From: Phycisphaerales bacterium
Lineage (GTDB): Bacteria > Planctomycetota > Phycisphaerae > Phycisphaerales > UBA1924
DNA length: 42,503 nucleotides
Assembly (NCBI GenBank): GCA_020853815.1
Contig: JADYYE010000055.1
Location: 1-42,503, forward strand
Reading direction: 5' to 3'
The first letter of the stretch is position 1, and every line of letters starts with the position of its first letter. Shown in pieces: positions 7,482-16,208 of this stretch. The position numbers and the translations under genes were made by a program. The notes beneath the pieces were generated by a model that was given only the letters and a program-made list of their open reading frames with translations, was not told the DNA's origin and did not search any database.

Positions 7482-9704
7482 ATGTTGAAGAATGTGGTTC
7501 GTGGCCTTGCCGCCGCGGCGGCTCTGCTGGCCGCCCCGGTGTTCGGCCAGGTCGCCTCGCAGCCTGCGGGCGGTGTTGGCGGAAACCCGGGCGGCGTGTT
7601 CGGGGAGCAAGAAAGCGCCCCGCTCATCGTCTGCTTCGCCGAGGGCACCGACGACAAGTACGTCGCGCAGGTGTCGGCCTATGTCGCGGCGTTCAACGAG
7701 CAGTTCGACATGCAGCGCTACCAGCTCGGCACGCGCTGGTCGGGCTCGCAGGGCACGCCCCGCACGGTCACTTGGAGCCTCGTGCCGGACGGGCTCTCGA
7801 TCCCCGGTTCGGCGGGCGAGGCCACTTCGCCGAGCAATCTGTTCGCGAAGATGGACACCAAGTACGCCCGCGCCACCTGGATCGGGCACATCCAGTCGTG
7901 CTTTGATCGCTGGCAGGAGATCTCCGGCCTTTCGTTCACGCGCATCACCTTCGGCGGCAACGACTGGGACGACGGGGCCAGCTTCAGCTCCACCGGCAAC
8001 GCCTCGCGCGGCGACATCCGAATCGGCATGCACAACATCGACGGCGCCAACGGCATCCTCGCCTATGCCTTCTTCCCGTCCAACGGCAACATGGTTCTCG
8101 ACTCCGGCGACATCAACAACTTCGGGGGCACCTCAAACGTCAGCCGTTTCTTCCGCAACACCTTCATGCACGAGCTCGGGCACGCGATCGGCTTTGACCA
8201 CGTCTGCTCCAACAACAGCAACCAGCTGATGGAGCCTTTCCTCAGCACCAGCTTCGACGGCCCGCGCCACGACGAGTTCCGCGCCGTCCAGAGGCACTAC
8301 GGCGACACCAGCGGCACCATCGGCACCGCCGCCACGGCGCGCAACCTCGGGAACCTGATCTCCGGCACGCCCATCAACGTGGGCACGCCGGTTCCCAACC
8401 CCGACTCGGGGACCAACGACACGCAGGTCGCGATCGCGTCGCTCGACGACGATGCCGAACTGGACTGGTACAAGTTCACCACCACGTCTCCCCTTGCGTT
8501 CACGGCGACGCTGACGCCCTATGGGAAGACCTACGACGATAACAGCCAGGCCTCCAGCGGAAGCTGCAACACGGGCACTTCGACCAATTCGCTCACCATC
8601 CTGAACATGCGCATCGACGTCTACGCCGCCGACGGCACGACGCTGCTGGGCTCGGCGTCGTCCGCCGCCGCCGGCGCGGTCGAGACTCTCTCGGGTCTCA
8701 GCCTCGGCGTGGGAACGTTCTATGTGAAGATCTCCTCGGCGGCGGGCACGTCCGCGTCGCAGCTCTACCAGCTTGCGCTTTCGGGCACGGGATGCACCGC
8801 GCCCACGATCACCGGGCAGCCTTCTAACCTCACCCGCTGCACCGGCACCTCGGCCACCTTCACCGTCACCGCGACCAACGCCACCGGTTATCAGTGGCGG
8901 AAGAACACGGTGAACATCAGCGGCGCGAACGGCAGCAGCTACACGATCGCCTCGGTCACCGCCGGCGATGCCGCCAGCTATGACTGCGTCGTCTCCAACT
9001 CCTGCAGCAACGTGACCAGCAACGCCGCGACGCTGACCGTGAACACCACGGCGAACATCACGGGTCAACCGTCCAACCAGACCAAGTGCTCGGGCCAGTC
9101 GGCCAGCTTCAGCGTGGCCGCCACCGGCGCCACCGGCTATCAGTGGCGCAAGAACACGGTCAACATCGGCGGTGCCAACAGCAGCACCTACACCATCGCC
9201 TCCGTCACGACCGGCGACGTGGGCAGCTACGACTGCGTCGTCTCCAACTCCTGCGGCAACGTCACGAGCAATGCCGCCACGCTCACGGTCAACGTCGGCC
9301 CGACCGTCACCGGCGACCCGACCGGCGGGAGCGTCTGCCGCGGCGGCTCGATCATGCTCTCGGTCACCGCGACCGGGGCGTCCGGCTACCAGTGGCGTCA
9401 GAACGGGTCGGACATCGGCGGCGCGACCAGCAGCAGCTACACCCTCACCAACGCCCAGCTCGCCGACGCCGGCAGCTATGACTGCGTCGTGACCAACGGA
9501 TGCGGGAGCGACACCAGCGCCACGGCGAACGTGGTCGTGTGCGCGGCCGACTTCAACTGCGACGGGTTCGTCAACGGAGATGACTACGACGCCTTCGCGG
9601 AACTCTTCGAATCGGGCGACCTCGGCGCCGACATCAACGGCGACGGGTTCGTCAACGGCGATGACTACGACGCCTTCGCCGAGGCCTTTGACGCCGGCTG
9701 CTAA
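7482..9704 (+). CDS. secreted matrixin-like metalloprotease with Ig-like domains and GC-type dockerin tail
   Basis: Protein of 740 aa. A signal peptide covers residues 1-22. The catalytic domain carries HELGHAIGFDH at about 230-240, the HExxHxxGxxH zinc site of metzincins such as M10 matrixins. Residues 300-435 resemble a PPC-type beta domain (DDDAELDWYKFTT). Three Ig-like repeats follow (about 438-522, 523-605 and 606-688), each with GYQWR and SYDCVVSN; the first two are near-identical in DNA. The tail (689-740) has two EF-hand loops (DFNCDGFVNGDDYDAF and DINGDGFVNGDDYDAF) and ends in GC, the 'GC-type dockerin' anchor typical of Phycisphaerae. It probably acts outside the cell on proteins or peptides. 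GGAG precedes the ATG. Confidence 0.9.
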   Translation: MLKNVVRGLAAAAALLAAPVFGQVASQPAGGVGGNPGGVFGEQESAPLIVCFAEGTDDKYVAQVSAYVAAFNEQFDMQRYQLGTRWSGSQGTPRTVTWSLVPDGLSIPGSAGEATSPSNLFAKMDTKYARATWIGHIQSCFDRWQEISGLSFTRITFGGNDWDDGASFSSTGNASRGDIRIGMHNIDGANGILAYAFFPSNGNMVLDSGDINNFGGTSNVSRFFRNTFMHELGHAIGFDHVCSNNSNQLMEPFLSTSFDGPRHDEFRAVQRHYGDTSGTIGTAATARNLGNLISGTPINVGTPVPNPDSGTNDTQVAIASLDDDAELDWYKFTTTSPLAFTATLTPYGKTYDDNSQASSGSCNTGTSTNSLTILNMRIDVYAADGTTLLGSASSAAAGAVETLSGLSLGVGTFYVKISSAAGTSASQLYQLALSGTGCTAPTITGQPSNLTRCTGTSATFTVTATNATGYQWRKNTVNISGANGSSYTIASVTAGDAASYDCVVSNSCSNVTSNAATLTVNTTANITGQPSNQTKCSGQSASFSVAATGATGYQWRKNTVNIGGANSSTYTIASVTTGDVGSYDCVVSNSCGNVTSNAATLTVNVGPTVTGDPTGGSVCRGGSIMLSVTATGASGYQWRQNGSDIGGATSSSYTLTNAQLADAGSYDCVVTNGCGSDTSATANVVVCAADFNCDGFVNGDDYDAFAELFESGDLGADINGDGFVNGDDYDAFAEAFDAGC

Positions 9705-9706
9705 AT

Positions 9707-9798
9707 CGCCACGCGTGGCTGAGCCGAACTCGGCTCGAGCGAGTGTGGCGGAACTCTGACTCTCTCACGCCCCCGTCGGTGTTCCGGCGGGGGCTTTT
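9707..9798 (+). repeat. 3' untranslated cassette, copy 1
   Basis: These 92 bp immediately after the stop codon match 13481-13572 at 85 positions without a gap, by my own count. The cassette contains CGCCACGCGTGG, a hairpin GCCG-AACT-CGGC, the segment CTCGAGCGAGTG, and the terminator. Both copies follow genes with dockerin tails, so tail and 3' region appear to travel together. Confidence 0.9.
9769..9798 (+). terminator. rho-independent terminator of the metalloprotease gene
   Basis: GCCCCCG pairs with CGGGGGC, with inner CGG/CCG pairing and loop TGTT, followed by TTTT. Confidence 0.85.
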
Positions 9799-10004
9799 CG
9801 TTGGCAGAGGTCGCAGACCCTCAGCGCGCCGGCCTGGCGCCACGGTGGCTTCCGTCGGTTTCATTTCAGATCGAATATTTGCGCCATTTTTCCACTTTGG
9901 CGCGCAATCGCGCGCGCGGATGGAGTTTCAGTGGGTACGAGGCTGGCTTCACGATCCGCATCGGCGGGTTGGGGGTTGTCAGGCCGCCCTGGAGGCTGAA
10001 CATC
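9799..10004. other. spacer before the beta-helix gene
   Basis: No gene is seen. The middle is unusually AT-rich (GAATATTTG near 9873). GCGCCA at 9881-9886 is complementary to TGGCGC at 9898-9903, a possible operator or leader hairpin. A promoter probably lies here, but no convincing -35/-10 pair is visible. Confidence 0.4.
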
Positions 10005-13000
10005 ATGCGAACCGAATCTCGTGCGTCCCTAGCCCTCTTGCTCGCGGCCGCGGGCTGCGCCGTGCTCTGTTGCGGGGCTCGCACCGCCAACGCCCAGCAA
10101 AGGCATTGGAACCTTGCCGATGACTGGAATGGTCAGAACCCCATCAACGAGTACTGGAGTATCCCTGGACATACTGAACCCGTGCACATCGACCGAGGAC
10201 TTGAAGTGTTCCCCTGGTACAACAATACCGGCGGGCCGAATTGGGGTCCGGGCATGTGCCCAAATGCGTTTGTCCTAAAGTGCGTCGGCGAGACGACCAC
10301 AACCCTCGGCTTCTGCCCAAACCAAGAGGACCACTTCGAGATTACCTACGAGTCGGGAACCGTCGCGTGGGGGATGGGGGCGCAAGTCGATTGGATCGCT
10401 GCCGACTACGCGGGTCCGATCCATATCCGCGTCACAAGTACCGACGCCCAGATAGATCATCTGGGGACCTGGCCGGGCTTCGTCAGGATCGAGCACCATC
10501 ACGCCGACGGAAGTACCACGATTCGGGATTCTGATCTTGGGGAGAGCGTCACGTTCGAATTGGACTTGACGGTGGCTCTGGGGGATCGCGTCAGCTTCAT
10601 TTCGCGTGTAAATTGTTACTCTTGTGGCGACAGCGATTCTCACTTCGACACCAAGTTCCTCGATATCGACATCACGGCCGTACCTTGCGAGATCCCATCG
10701 GTGACCTGGACCAACGCGCAGGGTGGCAGTTGGGACCTGGCAAGCAACTGGAACCCCTCGGGGCGTCCTGACTCGTCGAAGATCGCCACTTTCTCGCTGG
10801 ACGAACACTACATCGTCACGCTCCCGGATCATCGCGAGATCGCGGGCGTGGTGGTCAACGCTGGTTCCGTATTCTTCGCGTTCGGAACCTCCCAACTCAG
10901 CCAGCCGACCACCGAGTGCCTGCCCGAGTTCACGCTCGTAACCTCGCCCGACACCAATTCCAGCAGCACGCTCTCGGTCATCGGTGGGTGGCTGAACAGC
11001 GGCGAATTGACATCGATCGCCGTCGGGGACTCGAGCACGTCGAACCTCGGCGTCTTGGCCGGCGGCAAGATGAGCGCTGCCGGACACGTTCTCCTCGGGC
11101 GCGGGTCCGATTCCACCGCGACACTCCTGCTGGAAGACGGTGAACTCAATTTCTCGTCCAATCTCATGGTCGGTGCCGGCACCCGAGCGACCGGAACGAT
11201 CACGATCAACAACGACGGCATGCTGACCGGTCCGCGCTCATCCACCAGGGTTTATCTCGGTGATGCCCAGGGCGACGGCAACGTCACCACCGGGATCGTG
11301 AACCTCAACGCCGGCGGACTGCTCCGCACCGGCGAACTGGTGCTGGGCCGCCGCCCGGCGACTTCGGGCCGGCTCTACTTGAACGGTGGCCTGCTGCAGA
11401 TCGATTCGCTGGTCATCAGCGACGAGGGCGCGGGCTTGCTCGACTGGACCGGCGGGAGCATCGAGAACCTTGTCTCGCTCATTATCGCCAAGGGCTCGGG
11501 CTCGCAAGGAGAACTCAACCTCAACGGTGCGGCACGCTCGCTGGTCCTTACCGGCGCCGGCGGCGCGGCGTTCATCACCGTCGGCGATCAGGGGCAGGGC
11601 ACGCTTCGCGTCGAGAACGGCGCCGACATCTCGCTCGCGGCTGGTGAACTCCAGGGCCTCAGGATTGGCGCACACCCATCAGCGCGTGGGCATGTTCTGG
11701 TCAATGGTGCTGAGTCAAGCATTTACGGGAGTTCCAACGCATCCACCGATTCCTCGCTTCTGGTGGTCGGCAACGCCTTCGGCATCGACGGCACGCTCGT
11801 TGTCGACAACGGCGGGGTCGTCACCTTCGGGCACGTCCTCTGCGGTTCAAACATCGGGGCGCCCGGGGGCGGCATCATCGTCCGCAATCACTCGTTTCTC
11901 ACGAGTCGGGGGCTGGGCGATGCCTTTTCGACTCCGGCCACCGGCCTGCGCGTCGGCAATGCCGAAGGCACCGCGTACATGCGAGTCCTTCTGGGCGGTG
12001 TGGTGACCGCGAACTCCGCGATCTTCACGGGCACCGATGGCTCCGAGCCCGTCGTGACCGTGGAGAACGCCGACTCGGTCCTGGACGTCAAGGAGACCCT
12101 ATACGTCGTTGACGATGGCGGCACGACCGCCGTTCCGGAGTTGAAAGTCAGGGGAGGTGGTCTTCTCAAGACTCGTGATGCGTACATTGGCACGGGCATG
12201 GGCGGCGCGAGCAGTTCGGGCATCGTCACTCTTGAGGGCCCCGGAATTGTCTGGCAGAGCTCGGGCACGATCAACGTCGGCGACCCGACCGATGTCAACG
12301 CGGTCGGCACGCTGAACCTCGTCAACGAGGCCGAGGTCCAGACCCACCGGTTCAATCCCGGCGCGACGACTCATATCACGGGCGGCGCGACCGGCAACCC
12401 GCTGATCCAGGTGGGGAGCAACCGCGCCAACGCCGACATCACCTGCGACACGCTGCTGTTCGGCCCGAGCACCGACCTGGGTGACTACAACCTGACGTTC
12501 GGCGTGGGCGCGGGCATCGGCGGCAACGGGACATGGCCCGGCAACTTCACCGCGTCCGCCAACGCCGAGATCGTCGCAGAACAGGCCGTCCCGTTCCCTG
12601 ATGCCTGGGCGGACCACACGGATTTCACGATCGCCGGCTCATTGACGATGGACTCCACATCGACGCTGGATGTGGCGTGCGGGTTTCTATACGACTTGGA
12701 CACCGACGGATCCTATTCGATGTCCTCCCGCGTGAATGTCCAAGGAGCGGCCACGATCGACGGCACACTCCGGATTCAACAGTGGGACTTACACGGCTTC
12801 TACGACCACATGACAAGTCGTTACAGAATGATCGGCTGGACTTATGAAGCGATCGTTGCGTCCTCGGTTGTCGGCACCTTCGACGAGCTTGTGCTCGCGC
12901 CGGACTTTGTCAGCAACCGTGCCCACCTGACATACGAACCCGACCGCGTGCTCGTCACCGTCGATCCGCCGGTGTGCAACCCGGCCATCACCGCCCAGCC

Positions 13001-13478
13001 CGTTGGCGGCCAGACCTCGCCCGGCGGGACCATGACCCTCACCACCAGCGCGACCACCGAGTTCGGCGAACTTGAGTATCGCTGGGAATGGCTCAACGTC
13101 CAGAATGACAACCAGTGGGAACAGGTAACGGACGCCATGTCCAACAGCGTCCTGAGCGCGGCCGTCGTCTCGCCGGGCACGATCCAAGTGACGATCGATC
13201 CGGCGTACTTCTATCACGGGTACCCGCTGCCGAACGAGCTGCGCTTGCGCTGCTTTGTCGGCGCGCTGAAGTGCAACGAGTGGCTCCAGAGTGACGACGT
13301 GGTGCTGATCGTGTGTGGCGCGGACGTGAACCACGACGGCTTCGTCAACGGCGACGACTACGACTCCTTCGCCGAAGGCTTCGAGACCGGCGACCCCAGC
13401 GCCGACTTCAACCAGGACGGCTTCGTCAACGGCGATGACTACGACGCCTTCGCCGAGCACTTCGAGGTGGGGTGCTAA
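10005..13478 (+). CDS. large secreted beta-helix-type repeat protein with GC-type dockerin tail
   Basis: Protein of 1157 aa. The ATG at 10005 follows GGAGG and starts a signal peptide ending RTANA. The region from about 230 to 1000 is built of loose repeats such as GGLLRTGELVLG, GTLRVENGADISL and GTLVVDNGGVVTFG, plus SWDLASNWNPSG. This pattern is seen in autotransporter-like or pectate-lyase-like beta-helices and in many planctomycete surface proteins. Near the C-terminus is a partial Ig-like segment (CNPAITAQPVGGQTSPGG). Then come two EF-hand loops (DVNHDGFVNGDDYDSF and DFNQDGFVNGDDYDAF) and a final GC. It is probably a large adhesin or matrix component; no enzyme motif is seen. It shares its tail and 3' cassette with the preceding gene. 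Confidence 0.85.
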   Translation: MRTESRASLALLLAAAGCAVLCCGARTANAQQRHWNLADDWNGQNPINEYWSIPGHTEPVHIDRGLEVFPWYNNTGGPNWGPGMCPNAFVLKCVGETTTTLGFCPNQEDHFEITYESGTVAWGMGAQVDWIAADYAGPIHIRVTSTDAQIDHLGTWPGFVRIEHHHADGSTTIRDSDLGESVTFELDLTVALGDRVSFISRVNCYSCGDSDSHFDTKFLDIDITAVPCEIPSVTWTNAQGGSWDLASNWNPSGRPDSSKIATFSLDEHYIVTLPDHREIAGVVVNAGSVFFAFGTSQLSQPTTECLPEFTLVTSPDTNSSSTLSVIGGWLNSGELTSIAVGDSSTSNLGVLAGGKMSAAGHVLLGRGSDSTATLLLEDGELNFSSNLMVGAGTRATGTITINNDGMLTGPRSSTRVYLGDAQGDGNVTTGIVNLNAGGLLRTGELVLGRRPATSGRLYLNGGLLQIDSLVISDEGAGLLDWTGGSIENLVSLIIAKGSGSQGELNLNGAARSLVLTGAGGAAFITVGDQGQGTLRVENGADISLAAGELQGLRIGAHPSARGHVLVNGAESSIYGSSNASTDSSLLVVGNAFGIDGTLVVDNGGVVTFGHVLCGSNIGAPGGGIIVRNHSFLTSRGLGDAFSTPATGLRVGNAEGTAYMRVLLGGVVTANSAIFTGTDGSEPVVTVENADSVLDVKETLYVVDDGGTTAVPELKVRGGGLLKTRDAYIGTGMGGASSSGIVTLEGPGIVWQSSGTINVGDPTDVNAVGTLNLVNEAEVQTHRFNPGATTHITGGATGNPLIQVGSNRANADITCDTLLFGPSTDLGDYNLTFGVGAGIGGNGTWPGNFTASANAEIVAEQAVPFPDAWADHTDFTIAGSLTMDSTSTLDVACGFLYDLDTDGSYSMSSRVNVQGAATIDGTLRIQQWDLHGFYDHMTSRYRMIGWTYEAIVASSVVGTFDELVLAPDFVSNRAHLTYEPDRVLVTVDPPVCNPAITAQPVGGQTSPGGTMTLTTSATTEFGELEYRWEWLNVQNDNQWEQVTDAMSNSVLSAAVVSPGTIQVTIDPAYFYHGYPLPNELRLRCFVGALKCNEWLQSDDVVLIVCGADVNHDGFVNGDDYDSFAEGFETGDPSADFNQDGFVNGDDYDAFAEHFEVGC

Positions 13479-13480
13479 GG

Positions 13481-13572
13481 CGCCACGCGTGGGTGTGCCG
13501 AACTCGGCTCGAGCGAGTGCGCCGGAACTCCGACTCTCTCACGCCCCCGTCGGGATTCCGGCGGGGGCTTTT
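13481..13572 (+). repeat. 3' untranslated cassette, copy 2
   Basis: This is the second copy of the 92-bp element described at 9707-9798. The seven differences lie in two hairpin arms and in the terminator loop, and leave the terminator stem intact. Confidence 0.9.
13543..13572 (+). terminator. rho-independent terminator of the beta-helix gene
   Basis: GCCCCCG pairs with CGGGGGC, with the loop changed to GATT, followed by TTTTCTTTTT. Confidence 0.85.
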
Positions 13573-13592
13573 CTTTTTCCGGGGTCGCGGGC

Positions 13593-13598
13593 TATAGT
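13593..13598 (+). promoter_or_regulatory. candidate -10 box for tRNA-Val
   Basis: TATAGT lies 51 nt before the tRNA. The position upstream that would hold a -35 box falls in the T-rich tail of the preceding terminator and is poor, so this is tentative. Confidence 0.3.
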
Positions 13599-13649
13599 CG
13601 TAACGCTCTCCAGATGCGGCGGGATTCCGCCGATTGACATCCGAGGTCC

Positions 13650-13723
13650 GGGCGATTGGCGCAGTTGGCTAGCGCGCATGCATGACACGCATGAGGTCAC
13701 TGGTTCGAGTCCAGTATCGCCCA
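13650..13723 (+). tRNA. tRNA-Val (anticodon GAC)
   Basis: The 74-nt cloverleaf is complete. Acceptor GGGCGAT pairs with ATCGCCC. The D stem is GCGC/GCGC. The anticodon stem CATGC/GCATG holds loop ATGACAC, so the anticodon is GAC. The T arm ACTGG-TTCGAGT-CCAGT is perfect. The discriminator base is A and CCA is not encoded. Confidence 0.95.
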
Positions 13724-13734
13724 CGTTTTCGATC

Positions 13735-13765
13735 AGGCGGGTTTCGGCCCGCCTGGTTCGTTTTT
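13735..13765 (+). terminator. terminator after tRNA-Val
   Basis: AGGCGGG pairs with CCCGCCT around TTTCGG, followed by GGTTCGTTTTT. Confidence 0.75.
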
Positions 13766-14087
13766 GGGAGAAGTGGCCCCGCGTGCCGAGCGGCCGCGGA
13801 GATTCGACGTGGCACGGCGGTCGCGCGGCGGTGGGGTCGGGTAGGGGTTCTGATTGAGCCTCGGGCGAAGGGCAAGAGAGTGGACGGAAGTGTGTGAAGG
13901 CCGCCGAGGACCGGTGGGCCACGCGGGACGCCCGATCGTCGATCGGAATCCGCACGCCTGACGCGGCGATGAAGCCGCCTCGGCCCCCCGATTTCGCTCG
14001 GCCGGGCGACGGCCAACGCCCGACCGTTGCGTCTCGTCCCCGGTTCGCGTAGTGTGTCCCCACGCTTTTCAGAGGGAGACGCAGCGC
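13766..14087. other. spacer with no gene before the OPT transporter
   Basis: No credible coding frame, tRNA or known riboswitch is seen in these 322 nt. The last 61 nt hold a promoter candidate, described at 14027-14055. Confidence 0.5.
14027..14055 (+). promoter_or_regulatory. sigma-70-type promoter of the OPT transporter gene
   Basis: TTGCGT, a 17-nt spacer, then TAGTGT. The predicted start is about 25 nt before the ATG, leaving room for the GGGAG ribosome site. Confidence 0.45.
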
Positions 14088-16097
14088 ATGGCGATCCAGC
14101 AGCTCAACGACGAACAAGTCCGCACATGGACCCGCGAGCAGAAGGACCGCTGGTGGCTTGAGAACGTCTTCCGCGGCGACATGCCGCAGCTCACGCTCCG
14201 CTCGGGCGTCATGGGCTTTGTCCTCGGCGGGCTGCTTTCGGCCACCAACCTCTACGTCGGCGCCAAGACCGGCTGGACCCTCGGGGTCGGTCTCACGAGC
14301 GTCATCCTCGCGTTCGCCCTCTTCCGCGCCATGTCGCGTTTCGGCATGCGCGACATGACCATCCTCGAGAACAACGCCACGCAGTCCGTCGCCACCGCCG
14401 CCGGCTACATGACGGGCCCGCTTATCTCGGGCATGGCCGCGTACATGTGGATCGAGAATCGCCCCATGCTCTGGTGGCAGATGCTCCTGTTCAACGTCGT
14501 CCTCTCGATCCTCGGCGTGCTTGTCGCCTTTCCCATGAAGCGCCGATTCATCAACGACGAGCAGCAGCCCTTCCCCGAGGGGCGTGCCTGCGGCGTGGTG
14601 CTCGACACGCTCTATACCTCCGAGGCCGCGGTCGGCATGTTCAAGGCCAAGGCGCTGGCGATGGCGGCGGGGCTGGCGGGCTTCATCAGCTTCATCTCCG
14701 GCGAGAGCTACATGAAGCTCGTGCAGGAAAAGTGGCTGCGACTTTCGAGTTCATGGCACCTCCCGCACAACCTCGACGGCTGGTACTACAAGCTCGCGGA
14801 AAAGGGCGTGCTCCCCTTGCCGCGCATCGCCAACGTGGATCTGCGGCAGTTGGCCATCTCGCCCGCGCTCGACCTGGCAATGTTCGGCGCCGGGGGGCTC
14901 ATGGGCATCCGGGCCGCCAGCAGCATGATGATCGGCATGGTGCTGAACTTCCTGTTCATCGTTCCTTGGATGATCATCAAGGGAGAGATTCTGCCCAGGT
15001 CCGGGAGCGTCGCGGCGGGCGACGCGATCTTCGGGCGCGCCCACATCCTGAACACCTGGGCCCTGTGGTGGGGCATCGCGATCATGGTCACCGCGGCAAT
15101 GGTCTCGCTCTTTGCCAAGCCGAAGGTTTTCGTCGAGGCGTTCGGCGCGCTGTTCGGCAAGAAGAAGGACCTCGGGCATGACGTCGTCGGGCACATCGAG
15201 GTTCCGCTGTGGATCTCCTGGGTCGGCGTCCCCGTCATCGGCGCCGCGGGTGTCTGGATGGCCCACGACTGGTTCGGCGTCTCGTGGGTCTTCGGCGCGC
15301 TGGCCATCCCGATGATCATCGTGCTCACGCTGATCGCGGCCAGTTCGACCGGCCTGACCGGCATCACGCCCACCGGCTCGCTCTCGAAAATCCCGCAGTT
15401 CATTTTCGGCGCCGCCGACCCCAAGCACCCGCCGACCAATCTCATGACCGGCGTCATGTGCGTCGAGGTCGCCAGCAACGCCAGCAACCTGCTCATGGAC
15501 ATCAAACCCGGCTACATGTTGGGCGGCAAGCCGCGCCACCAGGCCGTGGGACACATCATCGGTGTTCTCTCCGGCGCGATCGCCAGCACCATCCTTTTCT
15601 TCCCACTCTTCACCACCGGATACGACCCCGCCAAGGCCGCCGAGGACGCCAAGCACATGCAGATGGTGATGGCCCCCGAGGGCGGGCAGTTCTCGTTCCC
15701 CTCGGCCGTGCAGTGGAAGGGGGTCTCGGACCTCGTCTCCTCGATTTTCGGCGGGGGCTCGGGCTCGCTGCTCACGCCGTCGATCGTGACCTCCATGGTC
15801 ATCGCCGCGATCGCGGGCCTCGTGCTGGAGGTGGTCCGCATCTTCACGAAGAACAAGTTTCCGATCAGCCCGCTGGCGATCGGATTGGGCGTGCTGGTGC
15901 CGCCGGAGTCGACCCTTGCCATGTTCGCCGGTGCGATGTTCTTCTGGCTGACCCACAAGCTCTACCACGCCAAGCCGAAGTCCATGGGACACCGGCTCTG
16001 GGTGGGGGCCCACGAGCCGATCTGCGCCGGCACCATCGCGGGCGCGGCCCTGATCGGCATCGGCGACGTGCTCGTGAAGGTGTTCGTGCTGAAGTAG
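14088..16097 (+). CDS. OPT-family oligopeptide-type transporter
   Basis: Integral membrane protein of 669 aa with about 14-16 hydrophobic segments. It has features of the bacterial OPT superfamily: SATNLYVGAKTGWTLGVGL near the start, FPEGRACGVVLD, the conserved GLTGITPTGSLSK in the second half, and PPESTLAMFAGAMFFW near the end. OPT proteins import oligopeptides or metal-chelate substrates using the proton gradient; the substrate here cannot be read from sequence. The ATG at 14088 follows GGGAG, and the length is typical. The gene is monocistronic or co-transcribed with the following ABC-F gene, which lies 111 nt downstream. Confidence 0.92.
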   Translation: MAIQQLNDEQVRTWTREQKDRWWLENVFRGDMPQLTLRSGVMGFVLGGLLSATNLYVGAKTGWTLGVGLTSVILAFALFRAMSRFGMRDMTILENNATQSVATAAGYMTGPLISGMAAYMWIENRPMLWWQMLLFNVVLSILGVLVAFPMKRRFINDEQQPFPEGRACGVVLDTLYTSEAAVGMFKAKALAMAAGLAGFISFISGESYMKLVQEKWLRLSSSWHLPHNLDGWYYKLAEKGVLPLPRIANVDLRQLAISPALDLAMFGAGGLMGIRAASSMMIGMVLNFLFIVPWMIIKGEILPRSGSVAAGDAIFGRAHILNTWALWWGIAIMVTAAMVSLFAKPKVFVEAFGALFGKKKDLGHDVVGHIEVPLWISWVGVPVIGAAGVWMAHDWFGVSWVFGALAIPMIIVLTLIAASSTGLTGITPTGSLSKIPQFIFGAADPKHPPTNLMTGVMCVEVASNASNLLMDIKPGYMLGGKPRHQAVGHIIGVLSGAIASTILFFPLFTTGYDPAKAAEDAKHMQMVMAPEGGQFSFPSAVQWKGVSDLVSSIFGGGSGSLLTPSIVTSMVIAAIAGLVLEVVRIFTKNKFPISPLAIGLGVLVPPESTLAMFAGAMFFWLTHKLYHAKPKSMGHRLWVGAHEPICAGTIAGAALIGIGDVLVKVFVLK

Positions 16098-16197
16098 GCG
16101 CGCCGCCGCATTGCAGGCCGGACCCGATTGCAACCCGTCGGCGCCCGTGGTCGATCGTCGCGAGAATCGCTCCGCCGCTGCCGCGCTCCGCCACTTC

Positions 16198-16203
16198 TAC
16201 AAT
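16198..16203 (+). promoter_or_regulatory. candidate -10 box for leaderless ABC-F mRNA
   Basis: TACAAT ends 5 nt before the GTG start at 16209, and no ribosome site is present. The same layout is seen before xseB, ispD and the HIT gene. Confidence 0.4.
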
Positions 16204-16208
16204 CCCTC

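Noticed and set aside
13766..14087. A structured RNA or riboswitch before the OPT transporter
   Set aside because: No signature of a known class (for example RNase P, tmRNA, SRP RNA, or TPP and cobalamin boxes) was found, only scattered short palindromes.
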